Shown here in pieces: positions 1 through 12,717 of a DNA stretch of 64,000 nt. The notes under the pieces were generated by a model that saw nothing but the letters and a program-made list of their open reading frames with translations, was not told where the DNA came from and ran no database searches. Position 1 is the stretch's first letter. Each line of letters starts with the position of its first letter. The stretch lies in NCBI GenBank assembly GCA_963556145.1, contig OY744470.1, forward strand, positions 1,302,001 to 1,366,000, given 5' to 3'. A program made the position numbers and the translations under genes. The DNA is from Hygrocybe punicea (Eukaryota > Basidiomycota > Agaricomycetes > Agaricales > Hygrophoraceae).

Positions 1-3000
1 CGGCTTCTCGACGATACCGAATCATGTCCTGATTACTGACTATCTCCAAACTTCGAATATTTTGGATCATATACCAGAACTCCTGATATTTGTCTGATAA
101 TATCGTTTGCACCTGGGTAATATATGCCAGTCGTGAGTTGATTAATGTAATAAAGTTGAAATCCATCCGCCACCGTCTCAAATCATCAAGTACGGACTTA
201 CCTGTTTCACTAGTGCGGTAATGAGTTTATCCAGCGTAAAAACATGATACGCCTTGAATTATGGAATCAGCACAACCTTTCAGGAAAACTTTGTTAGCGG
301 CCTCACCTTATTCCCAAAGAACCACCTCATGTGTTCTTCAAAGGTTGCCTGGTCCAGTTCGTTGTCGAAAACCTTCTCGCACGCATCCAGGAGATACATA
401 TAGACCACGTTCGACCCTTCCGTAGCATGGTGATCGCCCAGAGCTTCCATGGCCTGCGCGAGCACCGCAGAAGGGCCATTCGGATCATCCAGTCCAAGCT
501 CAACCGCGATAGGGTTTTCAAGAAATGAAACATACTTTCGAGCGGCTAGTTTCGCCCCAATTGTCTTGCACATCAGGAGACGCGAATAGAGCAACTGCAG
601 CAAACTAGATTGATCATTCTTCTTTTCCATACAAGCATACGGCATATACCTGAAGCAAGCGTAATAACGTGTAAAATGTTGTGTTCACGAAAAATTGTCG
701 TCTTTCCAAGTTCGATTCGCAATCGATCGGGTTTTCGTTGGTGATGTTCGTCGCAGTCTCCTTGATCCAAACATCATGCGGTCTCTCTGTAGTTGATGAC
801 GCCTTGTCAAGGTCATCAGTATTGGAGAAGTTCTGTGACCTATTACTGGGTGCAGGAGATGCATTTGATGATTCTGCAGCCGCGTCTTTCCCAGACGATT
901 TCTCTTGAACGGTTTTCAACAGCTTCTTCCTAAGGTCGTTGGCTGCAATTCCGCTCGAGTGAGTACCACCTGCTGATCTCCGCCCGCTCCGATGGCCTTC
1001 GTGTCCATTCGACTCATTGTCATCTTGGGCACCTTCCAGCGGACCGCAAGCAGCATTGAATTCCGCAGCTGGATACATGCAGAGAAGGGGGATAAAAGTC
1101 CGAAGGAACTTTTCGACGCTCCGTCGTTCCTGCGGACTATACTGCACCTGGGAATGGTCCAGGAACGAGTACACCAACTTCAAAGAGTCATGCAAAACGG
1201 AGGTGTCTTGGAAAGAATAATGCAGTTGGAACCCCAGGGACCGGCGAGCACAGGAAGGCACACTGTCTCTCTCTTGTGCCATAGTTTGTTCGGCTTTGAC
1301 AGCCTCAATGTCCACCATGAAGTGCTTTGCCGTGATGTTCTTCTTGTCGTTAGCCTTGAAACTGATGCCTTGGTAGTCAAGTGACTTGTAAAAATTCTTT
1401 GTATCCACCTCCCTCCAAGTCCGACTCCACTCTCGTTGAGCTCGTCTCCACTCTTCATCCTTCTGCTTTAGTCGCGCGAGCACCACCGGCACGGCAACGC
1501 TAGGGCAGTCTTGAAGAGCCTGCAAGATCTCCAGGCCAGGTTCTCGTCCATAGACTTTCTTGATGACTCGGTGGTAGATGCTCTGACTTGAACCACCAAG
1601 GTCGGGCTTGAGCTTGAACGATATCCTCTCCTCATTCGACATGTCTTCGAGTCGCGCGTTGAGCGGCTCCAATATCGCAATCGTGCGAGCCAATGCTTCG
1701 AGTTGAACATGATATTCGTGCCGTTCTTCTTCACTCTTGTGCAACACCTCCTCAAAAGAGTTCTTTTTGTGCGCAACGAAACCAGCTTCTTCGGTTGCCC
1801 ATGTGGGATGAGAAACCCATTCGTTGTTGAGCACGGAACGACAATGTTGGTCGCGTCCGGAGCATGCTAGTGTCATTTCCTAGACGAACAATGGCGCTCA
1901 GATGAAGGAGTACAGGATTTAGATGTTCACTCACGCTAACGGGGAGTTTACGGTAACTGGGTCCCTCTCCATCATCCGCAGGCAAAGCCGACATCGCCTC
2001 GGGAGGTCCCGTCCTGATACTGCCTGGCGGACCGTACTCGACATTATCCTGCTTATCATCCCATCCCATCAAATCTTTGAGCTCCGCCATCAGCTCTCCT
2101 TCACCTAAGAAAGGCTGGGCCAGTTCGATCAACGTCTTTGTGTCGATAATGTCTTTTGAGAACAAGCTAAGTAGTTTCAAAAATTCGTCATACGTTTCCC
2201 GATTTTCAAGTGCCTTTTTGGCACGGTCAAAGAACAACAGCTCATCTGACGACGAATGCGTTACGTTATGGTGAACGTGGGAGTGCTGAGCGGTCCGTGG
2301 ATGATGTGAAGGAGGGTGCTGCGATTGGAGGTTGGAATGACTATGGGTACGTGAATGCGTTTCGGCGGCGGCGACAGGTCCTTGGTACGGAGAAAACGGG
2401 GGACTCGGAGACTCAGGTTTATGGTGATGCTTGGCTTTTTTCGTCTGAAAGTTCAATTCGCTGTTATTATTAATATGTTAAGATACAGTTGAGCATACTC
2501 GGCTTGGTGCGACTCTGACCGGGGGAGCAGGCGTAGTATCCTTCTCTGTTGACCGTTTTTTTCGCTTTATGGGGGGTATGATCTTCTTTCCAGACCTGTC
2601 GCCTCTGTCAGTGGACGTTGATATATCTGGCTGACTCCAAGGCGTGCCAGGGCCTCCCGGTGGTTGCGGCAGAATTCCTACCACCCCGTTTTGTGCAGCG
2701 CCAGCACCACCACTATCAGGGAGAAAGTTCTTGAACTCGTTTAACAGGTCTGGCGCATCTTGAAATAGCATCTGAACTTGCACATATACTTGGGACTATA
2801 AAGATGCAAGCAAAATGAATAAAGCTCGTGGGGATCAGGATTTCGGACCGACATCTTGGAGATGTTTCTGCTCTTTCTGGTACGTCTGCAGGATTTCCAA
2901 AAACTGTTTATACGTATTGGGATCATCAGAATACCGCGCCTTGATTTTGTTGAGATATTGTATCGCGTGGTTGAATTGACCAGGTGGCTGGTGCTCGATA

Positions 3001-4010
3001 GCGTTTCTATTGCCTAAATTTCCCAAGAAAGATGCCGCAGCCGTTGTTGAGTGCCCTTGAAAGCCAGGAGAGTACGTTGCATCCAACATCGGCTGACCAT
3101 GTGATCGGTGGTAAGAATTTGGCGTTATTGAGCGCGAGCCCCCTGCGAATGGTGGGAGGGCATGTGGTATGCTTGCTCCAAATGCTGCAGAGTGGGTTCC
3201 GGGAATTCCAAGGGTTGTAGCCTCACGCGGATTTCTGGCAAGATGGGCAGGCGTGTTGGTGCTCTGTGTAGTTGTGCCCATGGGAGTTGTGACTGTTATC
3301 ATGTTAGGGTCAAGTGGATCGGCCGAAACGTCGATGCGGTAGCCTTGGGGGAGAAAGGTATTGAATCCTTGAATGAGAAGTGGATTCCCATGAAATAGCA
3401 TAGATACCCGGTCAATGACACCTGGTGTGTCGATTCTGTGCCAGAAAGTGATCAGCAGATTGAAAGAGTGATCTGCACAGGACACTAAACAAATAGGGAA
3501 CATTTGGTCTGTCCGTGGAAGAGAAATCGAAACTCACCTTTGACTCTTGAAATCCTTCATGATATCTAAAAAGTGGTTGTAAACGTCAGGTTTATCCTGA
3601 AATTGCACCTTGACTGCATCAAGATAACTGAGCGCATCAGTGACGTCCAATGGCCGGCCCATCTCCGGGGACCTCGGCAATCCACCAAAAGAGTCATTGG
3701 ATGGGGGTTTCGGTGTCAGAGGTTTTGGTGTGCGGGACATTGTTATTGGGGTATCTGATGCTGCGGCTTCCAGACCGCCAATAATGGAACTCAGAAGGGA
3801 TTTCGATCTAGAAAATATAAGGTCCTCGCCCGTTGAACCTTCGGGTTTAGGTTCAACAATCCGTGAAACTGGATGGCGATAGCCTTCGGGAAGAGCAGAT
3901 CTCGACCTGGGTAACTCTGGTACGTCAATGGGTTGCTCGAGCAAGGAAGGCTGAGAAGATGGTCGTGGATGATAGACAGGCGCCAACTCTGCATTGATAC
4001 CGGATTCCAT
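1..4010 (-). CDS. SIN3: SIN3-type transcriptional corepressor, 3' end beyond the window
   Basis: Scaffold of the Sin3/Rpd3 histone deacetylase complex; acts in the nucleus by linking DNA-bound repressors to the deacetylase. ATG at 4010. Exons read: 4010-3538, 3435-about 2857, about 2778-2495, about 2446-1935, 1879-650, 594-307, 252-202, 112-window edge. Three paired amphipathic helix (PAH) domains are visible: PAH1 spans exons 1-2 ([13 protein letters not shown]...), PAH2 spans exons 2-3 ([15 protein letters not shown]... then [18 protein letters not shown]), PAH3 is in exon 4 ([19 protein letters not shown]). The HDAC-interacting region begins SYRKLP at the exon 4/5 junction and continues with ACSGRDQ and [11 protein letters not shown]. 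The later conserved block ([19 protein letters not shown]) confirms the downstream exons. Reading frames join cleanly at most introns; the exon 2/3 and 3/4 borders are approximate. The C-terminus is missing because the gene runs off the left edge. Confidence 0.95.
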
Positions 4011-4241
4011 GGCGTCGTAATTGTACCTTGCGTGGATGGTTAATCTTGGTTGAGCACGTGCTACGGAAAACTCTTGTTATCAAGCGCTTATCTTATCTTA
4101 TCGCTATTTGCAGTTATTGTACTCTATTAGGACAATATTTATTCGGCGCTGAGTCATCTGGCACGAAGGCGTGGCGCATATTTTCCAGGCAGCGGGATAA
4201 ACGCAAGAGCCACTGTCGTCCCTTTGCGGCTTGACAAATAT
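4011..4241. promoter_or_regulatory. SIN3 upstream region, shortened by a transposon insertion
   Basis: Only about 230 bp separate the SIN3 start codon from the left terminal repeat of the Harbinger-like element, so the upstream regulatory region is either contained here or was pushed away by the insertion. No confident core promoter element was identified. Confidence 0.5.
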
Positions 4242-4336
4242 AGTGGGTCTCAAGTTCGCCTAGTGGTTCCCTACCAGGAATCCTGCTGTGGTTCCTGAGA
4301 GCCAAATTAGGCAGGACTTCTAAATATGGCATTACT
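4242..4336 (+). repeat. Left terminal inverted repeat of the Harbinger-like element
   Basis: About 95 bp, inverted match to 8088-8182, with visible differences such as CTGTGG against CTGCGG and AATATGG against AATACGG. Confidence 0.93.
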
Positions 4337-4539
4337 CACTGTAATTATTATTGTTGCTCGAAAACCTGTTTGTTAGGTCCATATTTGGCGATTTTGTTTC
4401 ATCTTTCATGCACGACTCAACCAGAACACGCAGTTTCCTTGTTGCTCCCAGGCGGAGCCAACGTTCAAAGACCAATACTTTCACCTCCTGCCCTGCCCCA
4501 CCTTCAACCCGTCCCTCAGCTTGCTCCCGCTCGCAAAAT

Positions 4540-6115
4540 ATGACCGACTTGTCCAAAATCAAAGTCTTTTGGGATGGCAACCACTCGCGACGAACTGATA
4601 GGCTAGTAACCTGGCTCGAAGACAACCCCTTCAATCGTATCAAGCTGTTTTCAGACTCTTCTCAAGATGCGAAGGTGACGAATCGCAAGAAGATTGTAGG
4701 AAAAGAGTCAAAGATGCACATCTACACCAAAATTGCCCATGCGGTGTTTTCTGCTGATGACAACCCTCAAATCCGTACTGGCTATACTCAGAATGTGGAG
4801 AAATTTGCCCGGGCAGTTGAGAACCGTTTACAAATGTTAGTATTTCCCTTATCGCCCATCATCGCTGACTTGATTGTTTGGCAGACTCAAGAGCAAGTAT
4901 CGTGAGGTTCGCCAAGGGTTAGGGAAAATGGGCGCCGGTTTACTGACAGTTGGTGATGGTGAGGAGGGCCTGGTTAACATATCCCGCAAGTTTTTTGTTG
5001 TTTTCGCCGTTGGTTTTTTTTTTTCTAACCATAAATTAGAAAAAACCAGCATGGAATTCCCTTGGTATCAACGGCTGCACGGGATCTGGGAATCCGTACC
5101 CAGCCACAACCCACAACCGGCTACGTCTCAGGCTGGCCAAGATCTTGCTGCCCAAGCAACCAGCTTCCTTTACCCTGGCCATAGGTCATTACCAACGTCC
5201 CCCGGGCCTTTGACAGGCCCAAGTGCTGTGCCTAATTTCCCACCCATGTCAATTGGCGCCGATGACCTCCTGGATCCCAATAGCCCCCCCACACCTGACA
5301 ACAACTTCATTCCCGGCATCATCGACCTAAACGACCTTCCGCACCCGAGTGAACTTGGATTACCCTGGCTATTGGAAAACACTGCTGCTACTGCCGCTAC
5401 CACCTCAACCACTACCACCAATCCCCCTCCCGACATCGCTATCGCCAATTCCCCTCCAAACACTGCTACCCCTCCAAACACCACTACCCCTCCGAACACC
5501 ACTACTGGCTTTTCGGCAGGGCACCGGCTGCCCCTCCCACGCTTCTTAAATGTCAACCAGTCAAGTCCCTCCTCACGAAGCCAAAGTCCGTTAAGTCACG
5601 GTGTCTTCAGGGAATCTGGTTCAGGGTCTGAGGCCGAGCAACTTGTTCTTCGAGCACAAGCATTAGCGCTTCGTGCACCAGCAATTCAGGCACATCGTGC
5701 AATGTACAGCCCCTCCGATTCTGATAGGTCTGCCCCATCGTCATCTGCCCCTTCACCAACTACGTGGGCCATGAGCGTAACCCCTCCCACATCCGTCTCC
5801 TCACACCCATCTCGCAAACGAGTCAACCCCACCAGCAACTTCGATGACCGCCTAGAACTGGTTCAACAACTTTCAACTGCAGTGAATCAACATGACACAT
5901 CCAAGAAACGTCGCATGGACGAGAGGAAGGCAGAGAAAGAGGCGGACCGTCAACATGATCTAGAGAAGATCCGTGTCCAGGCCGAGGAAGATCGGAACTC
6001 CCTCGCCCTCAAGATCGAACTCGCAAGGCTTGAGATCGAGTCGCAGAAACTCAAGGTCAGGCAGCTGGAGCTATCGGGCCTTCGGCAGGAGTCTGAGCCG
6101 ACGAACAATGAGTAG
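4540..6115 (+). CDS. Harbinger accessory protein (Myb/SANT-like, coiled coil)
   Basis: Second protein of the two-gene Harbinger system; in known systems the Myb-like partner brings the transposase to the nucleus and the element ends. ATG at 4540 (MTDLSKIKVFWDG). The N-terminal part resembles the trihelix/Myb-like domain of fungal Harbinger partners (KIKVFWDG, then ARAVENRLQ). Intron 4836-4884 joins it to LKSKYREVRQGLG. A second short intron near 4990-5040 (donor GTTTTT, acceptor TTAG) is likely because the intervening reading is T-rich and unlike protein; beyond it comes MEFPWYQRLHGIW, a motif recurrent in these proteins. The middle is Pro/Thr/Ser-rich. The last about 80 residues form a Lys/Glu-rich coiled coil. 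Convergent with the transposase gene. Family assignment comes from context and motifs. Confidence 0.75.
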
Positions 6116-6312
6116 TGGACTGTTTCCTTTCTGTAGCTATTATTGATACCTCTCACCATGCAGCCCTTTCCCCCCCCTATATAACCCTGTCCCCCCCCCC
6201 TATGTATCATGCTCTTTGCTGTGATCATAATAAATGTCTATGCTGTTTCCTGTCTTCCCATAGGGATTGTGGCTGAGCTGAGTGGTGAATAATCAAAGAT
6301 ATAGTTTGTAAA
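6116..6312. other. Spacer between the two convergent Harbinger genes
   Basis: Contains poly-C tracts near 6169 and 6191 and an ATAATAAA-like stretch near 6228. It probably holds the 3' ends of both transcripts. No gene seen. Confidence 0.5.
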
Positions 6313-7893
6313 CTAGTTCTGCATATGCTGTGCAAACATAGCTAGGTATTCACGAAATTCTTTTCCTGCAACAGTGTCAGGATCATTGTGGTCAGGTGCC
6401 TCTTCCCCTTCTTCCCCTTCTCCCCCTTCCCCCTCTTCACCTCCATAGTCCTCGCCCTCAGCATAAGCCTCACGGTCGCAGTCATTTCTGGCCCATTCAG
6501 TTGTATCATTCAACCCCAGCTCCTCTTCAATCCGAATAATTAAATTGTGTAGAATCAAGCAACACCGCACCCAGAGATTGACATAGTTGAATTTCTTTTG
6601 ATCTTGAATTTGGAAACGCAATTCCCGTAAAGAGGAAAATCGGCCCTTCAGAGCACCAAAGAGATGCTCTGAACGTACACGAATCTAATATCTTGAATCA
6701 GCACATGTATAATATTAAAATAAAAGCATACCCTTGATAAAAAATAATTGAATTTCTTCTGGAATGGAGTAAGGCTCCCTCTTGCGGGCTTCTTGAAGGG
6801 TGGGATACACCAAGTATAACATGGGTATGCTGAATCTGCCCACATCCACTCATTGGCCGAAAAGAATAAGTTGGGCTCCTCTGCAACACAGGACATTGCA
6901 AAGGCAGTGGAGTCATGGATACTCCCCACTATGCCAGCAACATAATCAACAATCTGTAAATTATGTGGAAGGCTGATAACCTGGAAGAAAATGTTTGAGA
7001 AAAAGAGACCAAGAGAATAAATATAAAAGAACCTGGCAATTAAGGGAATAATTGCACTTCCTGTCATAGAAAGACTCTCCATGTAGCCCAGGCTTCTGGA
7101 AGAGGGGAAAGCATGACCCATCACCAGTCAAATAACCACCTTTCCACTCCTTGCAAGTCTTGCTCTCCACCCACTTCTTTGCCATATTCTTCTCATGCAG
7201 ACAACGAGGATCCTCAGGATTCCAAGATAGGGCATCATCATGATGGGCAGCAATTGCAATCATAACACGGTTAGTGCAATTGTAGACTGTACCAACAGAT
7301 ACCCCTGCCCATTCCGCCACATCTTCAGTGGTTGCAGCATTCCCATAGTGGCCAGCACAATTCAGAAAAATTGCCAATTGGATTTTGACAGGGAGTTGGC
7401 GGTCGGAGGCAAAAATGGGATGGTTTTCGATTAGTTCAACCAACCTGTCAAAAACAGGAGGATCGACATGGAGTTTTCGTCGGAAATGGTGAGGGTCGTT
7501 GAGAGACCATTCATCAAGGAGATGAAGCTGGGGGGCATGGGAAACATGAGTATGAGTTCTGAGGACTCGCGCCTTTCTAACTTCATCTTCAAGAGCTCCA
7601 ATAGCATCGACCAGTTCCGTGAAAAGGTAGTTGGAGAGTTGGTTGCTTGTTTCTGAGTCTGAGCTGGGTATGTTCATAGAATCATCGGAGGGAAGGTCTG
7701 AGGATGGAAAGGCATCATCTGACATGTCGATATCAGTACCGGTCTCAGTATCAGAATCAAAGTGGTCAGGCAAATCTTCAATCAGATCTTCAATCAGATT
7801 CCCAACCAAGTCATAATATTTCCTCTGGATGAGGTCACATTTGACTTGATTCAGAGCCAGGAGCAGTTTTTGATGGTGGGATTGGTGAGGCAT
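6313..7893 (-). CDS. PIF/Harbinger-type DDE transposase
   Basis: Cuts and integrates the surrounding element. ATG at 7893. Exons 7893-7033, 6980-6732 and 6684-6313; each junction keeps the frame (NYSLNCQ to VISLPHNLQIVDY, NYFLS to RIRVRSEHLFG). An acidic N-terminus is followed by a helix-turn-helix-like stretch (TTEDVAEWAGVSVGTVYNC). The DDE catalytic set of the Harbinger family is present: D in TGDGSCFPLF, D in MWADSAYP, E in RVRSEHLFGALKGR; GSIHDSTAF is the usual motif between the first two. The acidic C-terminal tail is rich in Glu and Gly. No internal stop once the introns are removed. Pairs with the accessory gene at 4540-6115 inside the shared terminal repeats. Confidence 0.92.
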
Positions 7894-8087
7894 GATGGCA
7901 GCGGTTCAAAGAAGTGTTCTGGCTGCTCTGACAAACAGCCGTGTATTTATGCTGTAACAGCCTTACATCAAGATCAGTGCTGTCATAAAGTGTTGACACT
8001 CTCTCATGTACCGGGATAAGTTTGCCGTATATAGACTTAACAAAAGGTTAGGCATTATCTAATGCCATGCGGCAACACATAACCCTA

Positions 8088-8182
8088 AGTAATGCCGTAT
8101 TTAGAAGTCCTGCCTAATTTGGCTCTCAGGAACCGCAGCAGGATTCCTGGTAGGGAACCACTAGGCGAACTTGAGACCCACT
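8088..8182 (-). repeat. Right terminal inverted repeat of the Harbinger-like element
   Basis: Inverted counterpart of 4242-4336. It ends CCCACT, followed by the TAT duplication at 8183-8185. Confidence 0.93.
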
Positions 8183-8457
8183 TATGTAATCTCTGTTCCA
8201 AGGCGACGAAGTGTACTGTATGCTCTCCCATATGAGTTGAATGACCAATTTAACATGTTCACGAACGGGACTGACGCTGGTCAAGCCCATCATTGTGGTT
8301 CCTACAAACAAACAAAATATTCTCTACAGATATAGCGATGCCTCTTTTGTTGTCATGACGATAGAAGAGGTCGGAAACGTCCAGATATTGCGATACAGAG
8401 AAGAAAGAGAATAGTTGCACCGATTTCAAGTCAGAGAGGCGGATGCTGACCATATTT

Positions 8458-9811
8458 TCAAAACCCAGAGCCCCTTCCAAAACAGTTCGTCGTTTCCTCC
8501 AGTTCCGATAGTAACACGACCTTTGGTTTCAGAAGAATGATCTCATTCCATCCATCCTGAGATTCGGTACTTTCTTCCAGTCTCACCGCTCTCCGCAACC
8601 CCAGCTCGGTTGTACAAAGAATATCCTCCTCACGGACTCCATCCTTGGGTCCCTTCTTCGACGAATCGTCCCCGTACGCATTGTCCATTCTTGCAGGATC
8701 AAATCTGACACCTTGATCGAGACAGATGACCTCTAAATCACTCAATGCAATCACCTCTGCGACCGCTCTGTTCAATCGAATCGCCGATTTCGCGACTTCA
8801 GCCAGACGGCCGCTAAATTTCGTCATGACGGTCTGGCGGACCTGCTGGAAACACCCTTTCCACCCTGCCGTCATCAAGATGCTGACCAGAAGATCTGCAA
8901 TCGCAAGAACTAAGTGCTCCTCGGAACGGCCGTAGCCCATGTGTGGTTTCATCGCTGCGCCTCCGTTACCTGGAAATGATTGATCTTCTGCCAAGAATTT
9001 GAGAGATTGCGGTCTTCAAGAGGCTTTCACACTGACCTGCGTCCCGTGCCCCTCCGTATATTTCGGCGAGGAAACGTCCGTACAGACAATTATTGATGAA
9101 CCATGTTTTGGTGACCCAGCGGCAGCACGAAGCAATTGACGACTGAATCGCAATCTCCAACAAGAGAGGGTCGTCCTCATGTGGCGCCAACTTCAACAAT
9201 TGAACCATCCTATTGCCCAACACTCCGCTTGCCCTCCTACAGGCCTCCTTCACCTCCGACCCCTCTTCGTCTTTCTCACCGCGCTGCTCAAAGGCGAATG
9301 AATCTGCAATGAAAGCGGCCGCTTGAAGCGTCTCCGCGTTCAATGCCTCCACCATAGCAACGACTTCAGCGCCAGACAGTGAACCTCCCCTCGAAAATGC
9401 CTGCCCATCAATGACGTCCAGTGTACGAGCCCCAAGGAGATCAACTGTGCGCTTGTGTCGTACCGTGAGTTGCTCCATCTTTCGTATGTGCGACTGGAGT
9501 TGGTCATTTAAGATTTGGCTCTCTTGTCGGGAAAGAGCCAGCTGTGTCTCCGACTCGGCCATCGACCTTTCCATCTCCCGAAGCTTTTCATTGAGCGTTT
9601 GTATCTCCTTCTCCTTCCCCTCTATGTCATCCTTTGTAACCTCGATTTCCCATTCCATCGATTCCTCGACAAAATCTCCTCCGTCCTCGTCATTGACTCC
9701 CGTTAGAACACTAGCATCCGGCGGGTGTGGGGAAACCTCCGAGGATTTGACTTGGTTTACGCCTTTCGCCTTCAAGAAGTAACCGAAAGGGAACTTCAAG
9801 CGTTGCATCAT
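8458..9811 (-). CDS. Unknown membrane/coiled-coil protein, paralog A
   Basis: Function not recognised. Two main exons, 9811-9037 and 8987-8458, joined in frame at DAE-DQSFPG; the paralog at 13092-14505 is spliced at the same codon. ATG at 9811 (MMQRLKFPFGYFLK) is the clear start. Hydrophobic FIPIVVVLMM lies just before it in frame, so an upstream exon starting at ATG 9963 (Met-Asn-Lys, donor GTGCAA) could add a membrane anchor like that of the paralog. After it come an acidic segment, a coiled coil of roughly 80 residues (DDIEGKEKEIQTLNEKL...), and a globular helical part with SLSGAEVVAMVEALNAE, the best conserved block. The C-terminal part carries ILCTTELGL and ILLKPKVVLLSELEE, also shared with the paralog. 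Confidence 0.8.
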
Positions 9812-9963
9812 GAGGACAACGACAATAGGTATGAAGGGCTGGGTTTTGGGTACGGTTTTTACACTCACCTACGACTTGAACCTGCTGTTTGACTGTGCAA
9901 GGTCCATCGATCACGGTGCCGTCTCCGTGCTTCGCGGTGTTTTTGTGATTGCACCTTGTTCAT

Positions 9964-10295
9964 AACTCATAAAATACAGGTTAGGAACGTGTTAAACTCA
10001 TGTGGGGGTCGTCAATACCCATGCAACAAATCCCGGACTACGGTTCCAAACTTCACGGAATGAATCACGCGTGTTTTATCTGCTGGAACTCCACAGTTCT
10101 ATTACCGTGTTTCTTCGAACCTTAGCTGTGACGAATTTCCGCGCCAGAACTTTTAGGAAACACTGGGTGATGTGATTGTCAATATGAATTTTCATCTTCG
10201 CACGTTTGAGCAATTGTGGTTAGTGAGAACAATGCATGTAAGATATATATCTCTGTATGACAAACAAATTCCTATCCCCGTCATCACCACAGACC
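9964..10295. other. Intergenic region between paralog A and the HSPA12-like gene
   Basis: Lies upstream of paralog A and downstream of the HSPA12-like gene. No ORF, RNA or repeat recognised. Confidence 0.4.
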
Positions 10296-12717
10296 TCAGC
10301 AACTTATTACACGACTTTGGTCGTAAACAATCTTGGCGGGGCTCCTGCAATACATTGGTTGGATGAGAACACCTTCTGTCGGCTGGTACTTACCGCTGTT
10401 CCTCACCCTATGAAAGCATTGTCAGCTCCACTGGATAGGCATCAACGGACAAAGTTTTACGTCTTCTATCCAACTGATTTGAGCCTTCAGCTCAGTCATT
10501 CCGAAAAGCAGAACAACACTGAAATCTTGGCTGTAGTATAAACCGCTACGGCCTTGCAGCGGAACTGAGTTCTTTGCTACTGCAGACGTGTCGGCAGAAA
10601 TGGTGCACAGCGTGGGGAACATATCTATATCCGAATAAATATTGTGATGGTGTTATGAATAGCAAAAAGAAATTACAAGGTTCGGTATCCATCCACTCGG
10701 GGTCTTTGCTGTCACCGTTGTAGCAGCAAATTGAGACTACGATGCTGTCGAGATCCGATTCATCCAGACCCTCGATATAGTATGGCTTCCGAAATTCTTT
10801 CTCTTCCGAGATTTTCGTTCCCTAAATAGCGTTTGAATGTATCCTCGCTTACACAGAGGGTGGCCTACCTTTATGAGGATAGAGCTGAAGGCGTTCGGAA
10901 GGAGAAGCTTTCCAGAAGGTCTGAGAAAGGCTGTATGAGATCGTCGCTTGTGTTCTGGCCTCAATTCTTGGTACTGTACGCAACAGTCAGTTCCATATGT
11001 GAATCTTGCGATCCGAGCCGACACGACATGATCCAAATAAAAGGATACACCTCCGTCAGCCACAGCCTTGTTCCTGGACAGCAAGTTTCAATGCCAAATA
11101 ACCAAATAACCAAACATAATACGCACACATGACTGTCTGGACGGCAAAAGGATAATCCAAGAGATTGAACATATGATTGAAGTTGACTGAAGAGCCAGTC
11201 GCTCGCAGCGAATCCACCGACCAGAAAGACAGTCTATCAGGTTAGTCAGCACTTCGAAAAGACAAGCTATGCGAGGAAACACACCGAAATTGGCTTATGT
11301 GATGCTTCACGTTGTGCCTCGATGGCTTCAATAATACCGTCGATGGAGGGTTGAAAAAGGGCTGCAACCACCGACCTACAAGTGCTGATGAGATTGGGAT
11401 AACACTGTAAAATGAATCAACCCACCCTGGTAACTTCAGCTGGCCTGAACGAATCCCTACGGCCGGATCCCGGTCCCGTGCAGTTCCGAACTTGATGTAT
11501 GACGGTTCTTCTGAATTTCTGAAGCTTAGCTTCGTCGATTTGTTAAAACATTGTGTCATGTGTGCAATATCTTCAGCGCCACCAAACTTGGAATTTCGTA
11601 GTTTGTCTGGGGATGAGAGGGTATGTTAGAATGAGCAAAACGAAGGTAATGTATATTTAAAACTACCCTCCAGGTACGCACGAGCTCGTCGACTCACAAA
11701 TACCGACCCCTGCAATCGACCTAGAGTCATTAATAAATTCTTTCAGTTAAAGTTGATAATGATTTAGTTTTCTGACCTACATTCGGTAGGTGCGATCTCC
11801 TCAAAAGAATTTGGAGAAATTGTCATAAAGTAGGAACTCAAGTCGACCGTGCCTCCTCCAGCATCGATTATCATGATACCTTGGCCGCTCTGAGGGAGAT
11901 TTTTTAGCAATAACATACAACGCTGGGCAGGGATGAAGGGAACCTTCATGGCATCTGTGGTGAGTACGTTTCGGACGCAGAAATGAAGACTCGCTTCCCC
12001 TTCAGTCACCAATTGAATTCGAGTATGTCCTGCCTGATCATCAGGAATGAGACCGGCGAGAACGGCTGCTTGTCGGATCTGATTCTGCTGTGCACCTTCC
12101 CAGCCATTTGGATGGCTCAGGATGAACTCTGTGCGGTGTTCAACGGATTTCCAGAGCTCTGTACCACTTGCATGCGTAGTTTGGATATAGGTGCTGGCAC
12201 ACTGGTGGAGATAACGTAAGAAATCAGCAAAAGCTCGAATCGGTGTGATGTTTTTAGGGAGAGGCGGGAGGTCGAGGTCACTGATGTGAGATGATGCCAG
12301 GCCTTTAGGCCGGAGATGAAGTTTGAACCTACGGGAAACACGTTAGATGACGGTGAAGAAGCGAACATGTACATGAGCTGAACCATTCGACTTTGATCCA
12401 ATCTTCATCCTCCGCCCGTTCGATGACTCCTTCTTGCATGGCTTCGGCTCCAACGGCGCGGACGGTTCCTTCTTGATCGTAGTAAATGACGGAAGGTATC
12501 TTCGAGTCGCCTCCCACTTGCTCCTTAGCGGGATATCTAGAATATCGTGAACAGATGATACTCGTATAGGATGCCAGAAGTACCTCGTAACACCATGAAT
12601 TACGGGGACTAGACCCGGGTCGAGGATACTGTATGATACCCCGCTGTATGTGGTGCCGACATCGAAAGCCAGAACAAGTTTTCGCTGTAAACCCTGATAT
12701 GGCTGCCGAGTGTTCAT
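10296..12717 (-). CDS. HSPA12-like Hsp70-family ATPase
   Basis: Actin/Hsp70-fold ATPase of the HSPA12 group, greatly expanded in mushroom fungi; presumed cytosolic, client unknown. ATG at 12717 (MNTRQPYQGLQRK); an in-frame ATG at 12750 is possible. Nucleotide-binding motifs are intact: phosphate-1 LAFDVGTTYSGVSY, phosphate-2 IMIIDAGGGTVDLSSY, adenosine-site FLVGGFAASDWLF. The gene is cut into about ten exons; junctions keep the frame, e.g. VTR to YPAKEQVGGDSK, then GSVFVSRRARAYLE, DKLRNSKFGGAEDIAH, SVVAALFQPSIDGIIEA, NKAVADGGVSFYLDH. The last exons give GTKISEEKEFRKPY, MFPTLCTISADTSAV and RSPAKIVYDQ, ending at 10296, a typical tail for this group. No disruptive change seen, so the gene appears functional. 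Confidence 0.88.

Larger units (their letters stand above)
4242..8182. mobile_element. PIF/Harbinger-like DNA transposon, apparently complete
   Basis: Bounded by long inverted repeats starting AGTGGGTCTCAAGTTCGCC, about 95 bp each (4242-4336 and 8088-8182), differing at only a few positions. TAT flanks both sides (4239-4241 and 8183-8185), a plausible 3-bp target-site duplication; Harbinger elements are known for 3-bp duplications, usually TWA. Inside are two convergent genes, a DDE transposase and a coiled-coil DNA-binding partner, the two-gene arrangement known for Harbinger elements. Neither gene shows a clear stop or frameshift, so the copy could be recent and autonomous. Confidence 0.88.

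Noticed and set aside
992..1384. Plus-strand ORF inside SIN3
   Set aside because: Shadow of the conserved SIN3 minus-strand coding sequence.
5170..5556. Minus-strand Val/Gly-rich ORF in the Harbinger accessory gene
   Set aside because: Antisense shadow of the Pro/Thr-rich coding sequence.
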